Shown here in pieces: positions 49,980-59,100 of a DNA stretch of 64,000 nt (positions are counted from its first letter, which is position 1; every line of letters starts with the position of its first letter). The DNA is from Merdivicinus sp050943495 (GTDB lineage: Bacteria; Bacillota; Clostridia; Oscillospirales; Ruminococcaceae). Position numbers and translations under genes: made by a program. The stretch covers positions 62,001 through 126,000 of the forward strand of contig JBMNPH010000004.1 in the NCBI GenBank assembly GCA_050943495.1, given 5' to 3'. Under the pieces are notes generated by a model. It saw nothing but the letters and a program-made list of their open reading frames with translations. It made no database searches and was not told where the DNA came from.

Positions 49980-50008
49980 AGTTTAATAAAAACCCTACTC
50001 TTTGTCAA
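49980..50008 (-). promoter_or_regulatory. Promoter of the asp23-fakA-recG-murC genes
   Basis: Minus strand TTGACA (50008-50003), 17-base spacer, TAAACT (49985-49980). Confidence 0.8.
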
Positions 50009-50031
50009 GCAAAAATACCCTGCTTGGTACA

Positions 50032-50042
50032 TTTCGACAAAA
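50032..50042 (-). promoter_or_regulatory. Exact Spo0A-type box between asp23 and spoIIP
   Basis: Minus strand TTTTGTCGAAA, 23 bases upstream of the asp23 -35 and reading in its direction; it is also 9 bases upstream of the sigma-E-like element of spoIIP. Confidence 0.55.
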
Positions 50043-50051
50043 AAAGACGAC

Positions 50052-50080
50052 GCATATTTGGAGACGGCTCTGCATATGCT
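50052..50080 (+). promoter_or_regulatory. Candidate sigma-E promoter of spoIIP
   Basis: GCATATT (50052-50058), 14-base spacer, CATATGCT (50073-50080). The -35 and spacing match mother-cell sigma-E promoters; the -10 agrees at CATA and the final T only. Confidence 0.45.
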
Positions 50081-50110
50081 TACAACAGTTTAGGGAGAGG
50101 AGCGGTGATT

Positions 50111-51295
50111 ATGCGAACCCGACTGCGCCGTAAATACCGTCTGCAAAAAATTTTGGCGGCTTTATTTGCGGCAACCGGCATCGGCGCGGCGGCGGCGGGC
50201 CTTTTGTATTTTACCCCCGGCATTGCGGGTTATGCGGTGCGAGCGGGTCTTTTGTCAGCAGGATTAACCCTTCCGGAAGGAGGACTGGCAGTTTTGGAAG
50301 GACATGCTGCACGCAGCGAAGCATCTGACTCAGCGGAACCATCCCAAATCACTTTGGAAAATCGGCAGCCGGAAAGTTCACAGTCCGTCCCTGCTGAGGA
50401 GAATTTAGAGGAAAGTATTCCGGAAGTTTCTGAATTGGAAGCAATTGACTCATCTGAGTTAGAAATTTCTATCCCAGAACCGGAGGTTCCCGAGGAAAAT
50501 CGGGCAGCTTTGGTACATAAAACCTATACGGTAACTCCTTCCAATCTCTATATTCCGCTTGAAAATGGGTATATTAAAAACTGTACCAGTATTTCTCGAG
50601 AAGAAATTGAGGCGCAGATTCAGAACCCACCCTATTTTACTATTGAAAATACGGATCAGCCACAGGTATTGATTATGCATACCCATACGACCGAAAGCTA
50701 TGTGCCGTTTACCGGAGAATATTATGATAAAACAATGTCTTTCCGTTCTACCGACAATTCACAAAATATGTCGGTTGTAGGAGATCGGATTGCGGCAGAA
50801 CTTGAGGCAGCTGGAATTGGCGTCATACACGATACAACTCAGCACGACTATCCCTCCTATAATGGATCTTATGACCGGTCAGCTGTGACAGTTCAAAAAT
50901 ATCTGGAACAATATCCTTCTATCAAAATTGTTCTCGATGTCCACCGGGACGCCATTGCATCGGGGGATTCCGTTTACTCAGCTGAAGCGGAGATTGACGG
51001 GAAAAAGGCGGCGCAGGTCATGATTATATCAGGCTGTGATGACGGGACGATGGGATATCCCGAATATATGAAAAATTTGAGTTTCGCGGCGGCGCTGCAG
51101 AATCAGCTGGAAGGGGATTATCCGTCGCTGACACGTCCGATTCTGTTTGATTACCGCAAATACAATCAGCAGCTGACAACCGGTTCAATTCTGCTGGAAG
51201 TGGGGAGTCATGGCAATACGCTGGAACAGGCAGCCTATACGGGAGAATTGATCGGAAAATCTCTGGGAAGGCTGCTCAATAATTTGAAAAAATAA
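50111..51295 (+). CDS. spoIIP: Stage II sporulation protein P
   Basis: Peptidoglycan amidase/endopeptidase that works with SpoIID and SpoIIM to drive engulfment of the forespore. The 394-residue protein starts at the ATG at 50111 (AGGAG 8 bases upstream), with a Lys/Arg-rich N-terminus, one membrane anchor (about 10-35), an acidic Ser/Glu linker and the SpoIIP catalytic domain with LIMHTHTTESY, VLDVHRDA and LLEVGSHGNTLEQA. Metal-binding His and Glu are intact. It should act outside the mother-cell membrane. Followed at 13 bases by an unknown gene and two small coat genes. Confidence 0.95.
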   Translation: MRTRLRRKYRLQKILAALFAATGIGAAAAGLLYFTPGIAGYAVRAGLLSAGLTLPEGGLAVLEGHAARSEASDSAEPSQITLENRQPESSQSVPAEENLEESIPEVSELEAIDSSELEISIPEPEVPEENRAALVHKTYTVTPSNLYIPLENGYIKNCTSISREEIEAQIQNPPYFTIENTDQPQVLIMHTHTTESYVPFTGEYYDKTMSFRSTDNSQNMSVVGDRIAAELEAAGIGVIHDTTQHDYPSYNGSYDRSAVTVQKYLEQYPSIKIVLDVHRDAIASGDSVYSAEAEIDGKKAAQVMIISGCDDGTMGYPEYMKNLSFAAALQNQLEGDYPSLTRPILFDYRKYNQQLTTGSILLEVGSHGNTLEQAAYTGELIGKSLGRLLNNLKK

Positions 51296-51308
51296 AGGAG
51301 TCATAACA

Positions 51309-51656
51309 ATGAAAAAAGTTCAGGAAGGAATCCGATGGTTTCTGATTGGATTTGTACCGACATTGTGCCTGTTTGGCTTGCTGTTCGGCCTTTTTTTTGT
51401 CTGGGTAAACAGCCGTGCTTCACTAATTCCTCAACAAGCGGCTCTTTCCATTGAGACGACGGAAGACGGCTGGATGATCCGGACTTCAGAAACGGAACAG
51501 ATGATCCAATATCCGGATATGGAGGCCGCACATTTTGTGGAACGATGGCCGGTATTGGTTCCGCACAGCATCCGTCTTTTGGCATGGGCGGAGAATCAGG
51601 TAGAAGAAAAATGGCCGGATTGGGAGGAATATCTGCGGGGAATTGTCACACAATAG
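51309..51656 (+). CDS. Small membrane-anchored protein of unknown function in the spoIIP operon
   Basis: No family recognised. The 115-residue protein has one strong N-terminal transmembrane helix (about 9-33) and an extracytoplasmic or intermembrane part rich in Glu and Trp. AAAGGAG lies 8 bases upstream. Only 13 bases separate it from spoIIP, and the next gene follows without a gap, so it should be co-expressed during sporulation. It could be an accessory factor for the engulfment machinery; this is inference from position alone. Confidence 0.75.
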   Translation: MKKVQEGIRWFLIGFVPTLCLFGLLFGLFFVWVNSRASLIPQQAALSIETTEDGWMIRTSETEQMIQYPDMEAAHFVERWPVLVPHSIRLLAWAENQVEEKWPDWEEYLRGIVTQ

Positions 51657-51699
51657 GAAGGGCGGGGAAATCCGCCGGACTGAAAAAGGAGGGATTCCG

Positions 51700-51891
51700 T
51701 TGCCGCAGATGACCGCACGAGAACTTGCCGCTGTGCAGGATCAGCTGAACCTGGAAGGCAGCCTGGTGCGCAAATATCAAATGTTTGCCCAGACCTGTGT
51801 CGATCCCCAATTGCGTACAAAATGCGAGGAAATCGCCGCCAGACATCGAAATCATTACCAGAGTTTGCTGGAACTTTTCCATGAGTCGTAG
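51700..51891 (+). CDS. Small CotF-like spore coat protein (ferritin-like helices)
   Basis: A 63-residue all-helical protein starting at TTG (51700) after AAGGAGGG; an ATG three codons later is an alternative. The helix pair around NLEGSLVRKYQMFAQTC and KCEEIAARHRNHYQSLL resembles half of the CotF/ferritin-like fold seen in small coat proteins. No metal-binding ExxH set is complete. It lies 43 bases after the unknown gene and 12 bases before a second coat-like gene. Confidence 0.7.
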   Translation: MPQMTARELAAVQDQLNLEGSLVRKYQMFAQTCVDPQLRTKCEEIAARHRNHYQSLLELFHES

Positions 51892-51903
51892 AAAGGAACA
51901 CGT

Positions 51904-52170
51904 ATGGCGAACAATCAATTTGATGACCGGGAAATTCTGAAGGATGCCTTGCTCAGTGAAAAAATGGCTGTAAACGGGTATAATCAGTTCTGTTGTGAAA
52001 CCGTCACCCCGAAAATTCGGCAGCAATTTCTTTCTTTGCTGTCAGAAGAACATGAAATTCAAAATGTCGTTTTTCAGGAAATGCAGAAGCGGGGATGGTA
52101 TCCGACCCCCGCAGCCGGACAGCAGGATCTCATGCAAGTGAAGCGAAAATATCAGGCTCTCTCTCCCTGA
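51904..52170 (+). CDS. CotF-family spore coat protein
   Basis: An 88-residue helical protein of the coat F family: DREILKDALLSEKMAVNGYNQF and a C-terminal helix with LLSEEHEIQNVVFQEMQKRGWYP. The final KRGWYP-type block is typical of clostridial CotF-like proteins. Cytoplasmic in the mother cell until placed on the spore. AAAGGAA precedes the ATG. Last gene before a terminator, completing a spoIIP, unknown, coat, coat series. Confidence 0.85.
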   Translation: MANNQFDDREILKDALLSEKMAVNGYNQFCCETVTPKIRQQFLSLLSEEHEIQNVVFQEMQKRGWYPTPAAGQQDLMQVKRKYQALSP

Positions 52171-52175
52171 TGCCG

Positions 52176-52206
52176 CCCCGCCGAAAAATTTTTCGGCGGG
52201 GTTTTT
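52176..52206 (+). terminator. Strong terminator of the spoIIP operon
   Basis: Perfect palindrome CCCCGCCGAAAAA / TTTTTCGGCGGGG followed by TTTTT. Confidence 0.92.
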
Positions 52207-52255
52207 CCATATCCGGCAAAAGCGTGCAGGATTCCATTTATTTCCGGAAAATTTC

Positions 52256-52284
52256 TTGTATTTTTATCCAAAATACGGTATACT
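52256..52284 (+). promoter_or_regulatory. rnhA promoter
   Basis: TTGTAT (52256-52261), 17-base spacer, TATACT (52279-52284). Confidence 0.75.
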
Positions 52285-52314
52285 AAATGTTTAGGAACAG
52301 AAGGGGGATACAGG

Positions 52315-52752
52315 ATGAAACAGGTGACACTCTATACGGATGGCGCATGCAGTGGGAATCCTGGTCCCGGCGGATGGGGCGCAATCCTTGAGTGTGAGGG
52401 ACACCGCCGGGAACTTTGCGGCGGTGAGGCCAATACCACCAATAATCGAATGGAATTGACAGCCGTGATCGAAGGATTGTCGGCACTAAAATTTCCGTGT
52501 TCAGTGACGTTAGTCAGTGATTCCAAATATGTTATCGATGCGATTACCAAAAGATGGGTCTATGCCTGGAAAGCAAAAGGATGGCGAAAGGCGGATAAAT
52601 CTCCAGCTTTGAATGTGGATCTTTGGGAAAAGCTGTTGGTTCAGCTGGAACGGCATGAGATGCATTATCAATGGGTTCGCGGGCATACCGGACATCCAGA
52701 GAATGAACGTTGCGATCAGATGGCAGTGGAACAGAGTCGAAAATTTCAGTAA
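52315..52752 (+). CDS. rnhA: Ribonuclease HI
   Basis: Degrades RNA in RNA-DNA hybrids. The 145-residue protein has all catalytic residues in the Escherichia coli positions by local counting: Asp9, Glu47, Asp69, His124 and Asp134, with TDGACSGNPGPGGWG at the start. AAGGGGG-type binding site (GAAGGGGG) upstream of the ATG. Single gene between two promoters. Confidence 0.97.
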   Translation: MKQVTLYTDGACSGNPGPGGWGAILECEGHRRELCGGEANTTNNRMELTAVIEGLSALKFPCSVTLVSDSKYVIDAITKRWVYAWKAKGWRKADKSPALNVDLWEKLLVQLERHEMHYQWVRGHTGHPENERCDQMAVEQSRKFQ

Positions 52753-52775
52753 ATGAAAATTTTTTGTGAACAGTA

Positions 52776-52804
52776 TTGATAAATACACCACAGAGGTATA
52801 TAAT
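52776..52804 (+). promoter_or_regulatory. Promoter of the iscS-iscU pair
   Basis: TTGATA (52776-52781), 17-base spacer, TATAAT (52799-52804). Confidence 0.85.
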
Positions 52805-52863
52805 AAAAACGAAAAAAGTATTTGCCACAATTTTGTGAAGGAATAAAGGAAAGGAAATGCAAA

Positions 52864-54063
52864 ATGGAACGTTTTGTCTATTTGGACAATTCCGCTACAA
52901 CCAAGATCTCCAAACGTGTATTTGACGCGATGGTTCCCTATTTGACTGAACATTATGGGAATCCGTCGAGTATCTATGCGATTGGAAGAGAATCGCGGGT
53001 AGCGATTGAGGAAGCACGCAAAAAAGTTGCGGATGCTCTGGGTGCCAAGCCGGAGGAAATTTATTTTACCGGCTGCGGCAGTGAGTCAGATAACTGGGCA
53101 ATTAAAGGTGTTGCGCGCCGGCTGGCCAGAATGCAGGGCAAAAAACATATTATCACATCGGTATTTGAACATCATGCGGTTCTTCATACCTGTCAGGCCC
53201 TGGAAAAAGAAGGCTTTGAAGTAACGTACATTCCGGTAGATCGGTTTGGATTTGTAAATCCTGCGGATGTGGAGGCAGCAATCCGTCCGGATACCGCAAT
53301 AGTTTCGATTATGTATGCAAACAACGAAATCGGTACGATCCAGCCGATCGCGGAAATCGGAAAGATCTGTCGGGCACATAAAGTGCTCTTTCATACGGAT
53401 GCGGTACAAGCAGTAGGAAATGTACGGATTGATGTGCAGGAACAGAATATCGATCTGCTCTCACTTTCCGGTCATAAGATCCATGGCCCGAAAGGCATCG
53501 GTGCCCTGTATATCCGCCGCAGCGTGGGAATTGATAATTTCATGGACGGCGGTGCGCAGGAATCCGGACGCCGTGCTGGTACCGAAAACCTCGCATCTAT
53601 TGTGGGACTCGGCGAGGCAATTGTGGAAACTTATGAGAATTTTGACGAAAAAGTTGCAAAAATGACGGCGTTGCGGAATAAACTCATGGACGGTCTGCTG
53701 AAGATTCCCTGCACACGGCTGAACGGTGGTCGGGACAATCGGCTCTGCACCAATGTTAATATTTCATTTGGCGGCATTGAAGGCGAAGGCTTACTTCTTT
53801 TGTTGGATCTGAACGGTGTGGCAGCTTCTTCGGGATCTGCATGCACATCCGGTTCGTTGGATCCGTCCCATGTTTTGTTGTCGATTGGATTGGAACATGG
53901 AATTGCGCATGGTTCTCTTCGGTTGAGCTTAGGTGCAGATACCACAGAAGAGGAAATTGACTATACTTTGGAAGTTGTACCGAAAGTGGTGGAACGTCTG
54001 CGTGCGATGTCTCCTGTATGGCAGGAATGGTCGGATGATGAGCGCGCCGGCAAAAATCTGTAA
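52864..54063 (+). CDS. Cysteine desulfurase (NifS/IscS type)
   Basis: PLP enzyme that takes sulfur from cysteine for Fe-S clusters and tRNA thiolation. The 399-residue protein has Lys205 in SLSGHKIHGPKG as the PLP lysine and the sulfur-accepting Cys327 in SSGSACTSGS. The start at 52864 has GGAAAGG upstream; an earlier frame is less likely. Forms an operon with the scaffold gene 32 bases downstream, with mnmA (which needs this sulfur) right after. No iscR precedes it. Confidence 0.96.
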   Translation: MERFVYLDNSATTKISKRVFDAMVPYLTEHYGNPSSIYAIGRESRVAIEEARKKVADALGAKPEEIYFTGCGSESDNWAIKGVARRLARMQGKKHIITSVFEHHAVLHTCQALEKEGFEVTYIPVDRFGFVNPADVEAAIRPDTAIVSIMYANNEIGTIQPIAEIGKICRAHKVLFHTDAVQAVGNVRIDVQEQNIDLLSLSGHKIHGPKGIGALYIRRSVGIDNFMDGGAQESGRRAGTENLASIVGLGEAIVETYENFDEKVAKMTALRNKLMDGLLKIPCTRLNGGRDNRLCTNVNISFGGIEGEGLLLLLDLNGVAASSGSACTSGSLDPSHVLLSIGLEHGIAHGSLRLSLGADTTEEEIDYTLEVVPKVVERLRAMSPVWQEWSDDERAGKNL

Positions 54064-54095
54064 GTTGTGGAAAACGGAAAGGATGGATTCTGATT

Positions 54096-54548
54096 ATGTT
54101 ATACAGTGCAAAAGTAATGGAACATTTTGCGAATCCGCATAATGTCGGCGAATTGAAGGACGCTAATGGCGTTGGTGAGGTCGGCAATCAGAAATGCGGC
54201 GATATCATGAAAATGTATATCAAGGTGGAAAACGGCATCATTGCGGATGTCAGCTTTATGACCTTTGGCTGCGGTGCGGCGATTGCTACATCCTCAATGG
54301 CGACGGATTTGATTAAGGGCAAACCGCTGGAGGATGCGTTGAAGCTGACGAATAAAGCAGTAGTCGAAGCTCTGGACGGCCTCCCGGCAGTAAAGGTTCA
54401 CTGCTCGGTACTGGCAGAACAGGCAATCAAGGCGGCAATTGCGGATTACTACAAACGGCAGGGAATTGATCCGACTCCGATTGTAGGAAATCTGGAAGAG
54501 TGTGAAGCTTGTAGCCATGAGCATGACTCGTGCAGCTGCAATGAATAA
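54096..54548 (+). CDS. Fe-S cluster scaffold protein (IscU/NifU N-terminal type)
   Basis: A 150-residue scaffold with the three cluster cysteines Cys34 (with Asp36), Cys59 and Cys103. The last 20 residues form a Cys/His-rich tail (CEACSHEHDSCSC) that is longer than in IscU and may bind extra metal. Directly downstream of the desulfurase gene, and ends in a terminator. Confidence 0.94.
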   Translation: MLYSAKVMEHFANPHNVGELKDANGVGEVGNQKCGDIMKMYIKVENGIIADVSFMTFGCGAAIATSSMATDLIKGKPLEDALKLTNKAVVEALDGLPAVKVHCSVLAEQAIKAAIADYYKRQGIDPTPIVGNLEECEACSHEHDSCSCNE

Positions 54549-54558
54549 ATAAAAAGAC

Positions 54559-54589
54559 AGGCGGCATGGGAGATCTCACGCCGCCTTTT
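54559..54589 (+). terminator. Terminator after the Fe-S scaffold gene
   Basis: AGGCGGC / GCCGCCT stem followed by TTTTG. The mnmA gene starts 25 bases later, so read-through or its own weak promoter must express mnmA. Confidence 0.8.
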
Positions 54590-54613
54590 GTATATCAGTG
54601 GATGAGGTGTCAT

Positions 54614-55642
54614 ATGAATCAGAAAAGTATTTTGCTCGCGATGAGTGGAGGTGTGGACAGTTCAGCCTGCGCAGTTCTGCTCAAAGAGCAGGGATATGAT
54701 GTGGCAGGTGTTGTTTTGAAGATGTCGCCGGCGCATGAGCAGACGGTTGAAGATGCGCGGATAGCGGCAGAGCAGGCAGGAGTTCCGCTGTTTGTACGGG
54801 ATTTGACAGCGGAATTTGAGCGGGAGGTTGTGACCTACTTTGTGGAGGAATACCGGCACGGACGCACGCCGAATCCGTGTGTGGTATGCAATCCGAAGCT
54901 GAAATTTCGTGCCTTATTGGAGACTGCCAATGAGCATGGGTACTATTGGATGGCGACCGGGCATTATGCAGGACTGCGCCGGGAGAAGGAACTGACATAT
55001 CTGACAAAAGGCGAGAATCTGGAACGGGATCAGTCCTATATGCTGTGCCGGCTGAAACAGGAAACCCTTGCCCGGCTGCAGTTCCCGCTGGCATCGATGC
55101 CCAAGTCAATGGTGCGGGAGATTGCGGAGCGGGCAGGATTATCCTGCGCCAGCAAGCCGGACAGTCAGGAAATTTGCTTCATTCCGGACAATGATTATGG
55201 TGCTTTTATTGAAAATCGGTGCGGAAAATGCCCCTCCGGAGAATTCATTTCGCCGGAAGGGAAGGTCTGCGGAAAGCATAACGGGATTATCCATTATACC
55301 GTTGGCCAACGGAAGGGATTGGGAATTGCGCTGGGACGTCCGGTATTCATCCGGAAAATTGAGCCGGAGACCAATCGAATTTATTTAGCAGACGCCCGCG
55401 ATTCCATGGAATCAGAAATTCTGCTGTCCGATCTTTCCTGCACCTATCCGGAAGCTGTTCAGGATGGTATGGAAGTAGAGGTAAAAATCCGTTCCCGCGC
55501 AACGCCTGCGAAGGCAGTGATTAACCGGGAGGGGAGCCTCTGGCGGGTCAAGTTTGCCCAGCCGCAGCGTGCACCTGCTCGGGGGCAGACCGCGGCGGTT
55601 TATGACGGTGACATTGTGCTGGGCGGCGGATTTATCGAATAA
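54614..55642 (+). CDS. mnmA: tRNA-uridine 2-sulfurtransferase
   Basis: Makes 2-thiouridine at wobble position 34 of tRNA-Lys, -Glu and -Gln. The 342-residue protein has the PP-loop SGGVDSS at 11-17 and the catalytic Cys92 and Cys188 (in NPCVVCN and SQEICF). The start at 54614 follows AGGTG; a longer frame starts within the terminator and is rejected. Placement after the desulfurase and scaffold genes fits sulfur relay. Confidence 0.95.
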   Translation: MNQKSILLAMSGGVDSSACAVLLKEQGYDVAGVVLKMSPAHEQTVEDARIAAEQAGVPLFVRDLTAEFEREVVTYFVEEYRHGRTPNPCVVCNPKLKFRALLETANEHGYYWMATGHYAGLRREKELTYLTKGENLERDQSYMLCRLKQETLARLQFPLASMPKSMVREIAERAGLSCASKPDSQEICFIPDNDYGAFIENRCGKCPSGEFISPEGKVCGKHNGIIHYTVGQRKGLGIALGRPVFIRKIEPETNRIYLADARDSMESEILLSDLSCTYPEAVQDGMEVEVKIRSRATPAKAVINREGSLWRVKFAQPQRAPARGQTAAVYDGDIVLGGGFIE

Positions 55643-55665
55643 GCGAAAAAGGAAGGAGAATCCGA

Positions 55666-56181
55666 ATGGCGGAATTTTGGGATATCTATGACAAAAACCG
55701 GCAGAAAACGGGACGAATTCAGGAACGAGGAAAGCCGATGGATCCGGATGATTATCATTTGGTAGTGGAAATTTGGCTTCAAAATACCAAAGGGGAGGTA
55801 CTGCTGACCCGACGTCATCCGGATAAACATTACGGTGGATTGTGGGAGTGTACCGGTGGATCTGCCGTAGCAGGAGAGGAATCTCTGACTGCCGCCATGC
55901 GGGAGATGCGCGAGGAAATCGGTGTCGATCTCACCGATGGCGAACCCGGAAAACATCTGGCGAGCTTTACAATCCGACGGGATGCGCCGGGACATTACAG
56001 TGCCCATTATGACGTGTACCTGTTCCGGCGAGATATTCCGTTGGAATCGCTGCACCTTCAGGCGGAGGAGGTTACGGATGCCCAGTGGGTAGACGAAGCT
56101 ACATTCCAAAAAATGCAGCAGAATGGGGAATTGATTCCCTGCAAACTGAACCCCTTTCAGTGGGGAAAATTTAAAGAATAG
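55666..56181 (+). CDS. Nudix hydrolase
   Basis: A 171-residue pyrophosphohydrolase. The Nudix box from GGSAVAGEES to REMREEIGV has the Gx5Ex7REUxEExGU pattern. The N-terminal WDIYDKNRQKTG block is as in isopentenyl-diphosphate isomerase-like Nudix proteins of unknown substrate. AAGGAGA precedes the ATG, 23 bases after mnmA. Its last 11 bases overlap the end of addA on the other strand. Confidence 0.87.
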   Translation: MAEFWDIYDKNRQKTGRIQERGKPMDPDDYHLVVEIWLQNTKGEVLLTRRHPDKHYGGLWECTGGSAVAGEESLTAAMREMREEIGVDLTDGEPGKHLASFTIRRDAPGHYSAHYDVYLFRRDIPLESLHLQAEEVTDAQWVDEATFQKMQQNGELIPCKLNPFQWGKFKE

Positions 56182-59100
56182 AAGAATGAATTTCACTGTC
56201 ATCAGCCGGTTCCGGGATTGGGACTGGCTGATTTTGATAGAGAGAATAGAGGATACACTCTTTGATTCCTTTTGGGAAAAGAGGGGAGAGAGCCTTGCGG
56301 TAGAGGTTAATTTGAAGGGAGTAGCGCTGAATCAATTCCGCGGGGGAGGCGTGATCCGTTTTGTAGTCGAGTAGAACGCCGGCACCATCTTCTTCAAATA
56401 GGCAGTCCGCTACGCCCTGAATTAGGATGGGATCCTCCCCTTCATAACCGGCACGGGAAGCAGGTACAGTATCAAAGAAACGGTATTCGCGCCAGATTTT
56501 GTCAGCGGAGAGAATGCGCGCCATCATTTCCGAATGGAAAAAGCGGGAAAAGGCAGTCAGCGGAATGACAGCGGCTTCTTCAGGGGTAAGATAACGGGCA
56601 TCGGTCAGGCGCTGCAATTCCGCGGCCGGATCCGCTCGTCCAGCTGCATAATCGGCAAATTGGAGGGCACGATGGAAAATGGTACCGCGTTCTGCTGCGG
56701 AAAATCCCTCTTTTTGGGTGAAAGCCGGCATGGGAAGGGAAATTTGCCCTGCGTCCTCTTCTTCCCGGCGTACGATGTCCGTGACCGCAAGCTTTGCCGG
56801 AATCACCGTGCGGGATCGCCATGGATATTTCCAGAAGATCTGTTCGGAAATCCGCTGTACCAGTGCAGGATCCGCTGAAAGTTCTGGTTTTACATCCGTT
56901 TCCGGCAGAAATTCTTCCGGACGAACCAAAGAAGTACGCAGAAGGATCGAAAAATTCGCAGGAATCGGCGAGGCTGCCACCCCATATTGGCGGCAGATCG
57001 GCGCAAAGTCCGGATGACGCAGCAAGGCGGCAAGCAGCCATTGACTCCAGCTTGTCATTTGCAGGACAAGGCTCGGATCGAGGGCAGCAGAATCTTCCGG
57101 AATCAGGGCAGCGACATTGCGCAGTCGTTTTTCGAGATTTTTCTCGGTGATGTTGAGAATGAGGGTTTCGCGGGCGCGGGTCATGGCGACATAAAGCAGG
57201 CGGATTTCTTCAGAAACCGTATCCTCCTGTTCCCGGAGGCGGACAGCCGCGGAAGAGAGGGTCGGATACCGGCGGAGGGTACTGCGATCGATGACCTGAA
57301 TTCCGTATCCCAGAGCCGGATGGAATAAGGCAGGGCGATTGCTGTCCATTTGGTTAAAAGCCTTGGAACAGTTCGCCAGAATGACAATGGGAAATTCCAG
57401 ACCTTTGGATTTGTGGACACTCATAATCTGCACCATTCCATTTTCAGTCGAAAGGGGATTGGCGACCTTAAAATCGTCGCCGCGGTCCATCATACGCCGG
57501 ATATAGGCAACAAATCCGCTCAGTTCATTCCGTCCGGAACGCTCATAATCGCCTGCATATTGGAGAAGAAGTTTCAGATTCGCCTCGCGTCCAGAACTTC
57601 CGGCCATAATTTCCAGAAAGTCAGTAGAGTCGTAAATGTATTGGATGAGGGCGCGTACCCGTTTCACGGCAGCCTTTTCCCGCAGGGAGGCGAGAAGGGA
57701 GAGGATAGCTTCTATTTTCGGAGAACCATTCTGTTCTGCGAGAAGGGCGGAATAAAGGCGCATATCCGGATGGCGCAGCCGAAGGGAGGCCAGTTCATCG
57801 CAGGTAAACATACCAAGCGGAGAAAGGAGGACGGCTGCCAGCGGGATATCCTGCAAAGGATTATCCAAAACCTGTAAAAGGCTGATCATCGAGAGAACTT
57901 CCCGAGAGGTAAAGTATCCTTCCGCCGAACTGACAGCGGCTTCGACCCCTTCGTTTTGAATAGCCTCGCAGAAAATGGCTTCGACCCCCTTGAGACTGCG
58001 CAGAAGGATCGCAAAATCGGTGGGACGGCATGGGCGCAGATTCCCGTCTTCGGAGACCGGATAGCCTTCCCGAAGCATGCGGGCGATGCGGCGGGCAGTC
58101 TGCTGTGCTTCGATCAGGATGCGGGAGCTGTCCTCGAGATTTTCCATGTCAATGAGCTGAATTTCGAGACAGGGATTGGGGCGGTCGGGATAAGTAGCGC
58201 CGGGATGAACGGCCTCGGCCTCATCATAACGGACGCCGCCGGCCTGCTCGCTCATCAGCTGAGAGAAGAAGAAATTGACGGCATGCAGGACATCCGGCCG
58301 GCTTCGGAAGTTGCGGGAAAGGCGCAGCAGTGCCGGAAATGTTCCATCTGTCGCAAAGCGGGCCTGTTTTTCGGCAAAAACAGTGGGATCTGCGCTGCGG
58401 AAGCGATAGATGCTTTGTTTGAGATCTCCGACAAAGAAGAGATTTTCGCCGTTTTGAGAAATGGCGTGAAAGATTTCATCCTGGAGACGGTTGGTATCCT
58501 GATATTCGTCCAGAAGGATTTCGTCAAAATTGCGGGCATATTCCCGCGCAAAATCGGTGGGAACCCCCTCCTCATCGGTGCAAAGCTGAAGGGCAAATTC
58601 TGCCATATCGCCGAAATCTGCAAGATTTGCTTCCTGTTTGGCCGCGAAAAATTCAGCCTGAAATTGGCTGGTAAGACGGAAAATGCCGCGGATGACAGGA
58701 AGCAGAAAGGCACAGTCCTCAAAAAAGTCCGCCGATGTGCCGGGGACACATTCCCTCGCCTCGGCCCAGAAATCCTTACAAAGACTGCGGAGCGCCGAGA
58801 TTTCCTCTTTCAGAAGTTCGTCAGAACCTTTTGGAGCGCGTCCGATGGCACCCATATCATTTTGGGACAGGAAGTGACAGAGAGCATCCCAGTTTCGGTA
58901 GGAGGCAATCCGAATTCCTTCCTCAAAGAGGGCGCGATCCGCCTGAATGGCGGCGCCATAGCCTTTGGCAAGCTTTTCATCCCAGAAGAGTTTTTCCCGA
59001 ATCTGTGCGTTGATCCGGAGAGCATTCTGGAAAGTCTGCCGGATATGCGCGAGAAGCTGACTGCCCCAATCGGTGTCTTCAGGCGCGGCGGGATGCTCAT

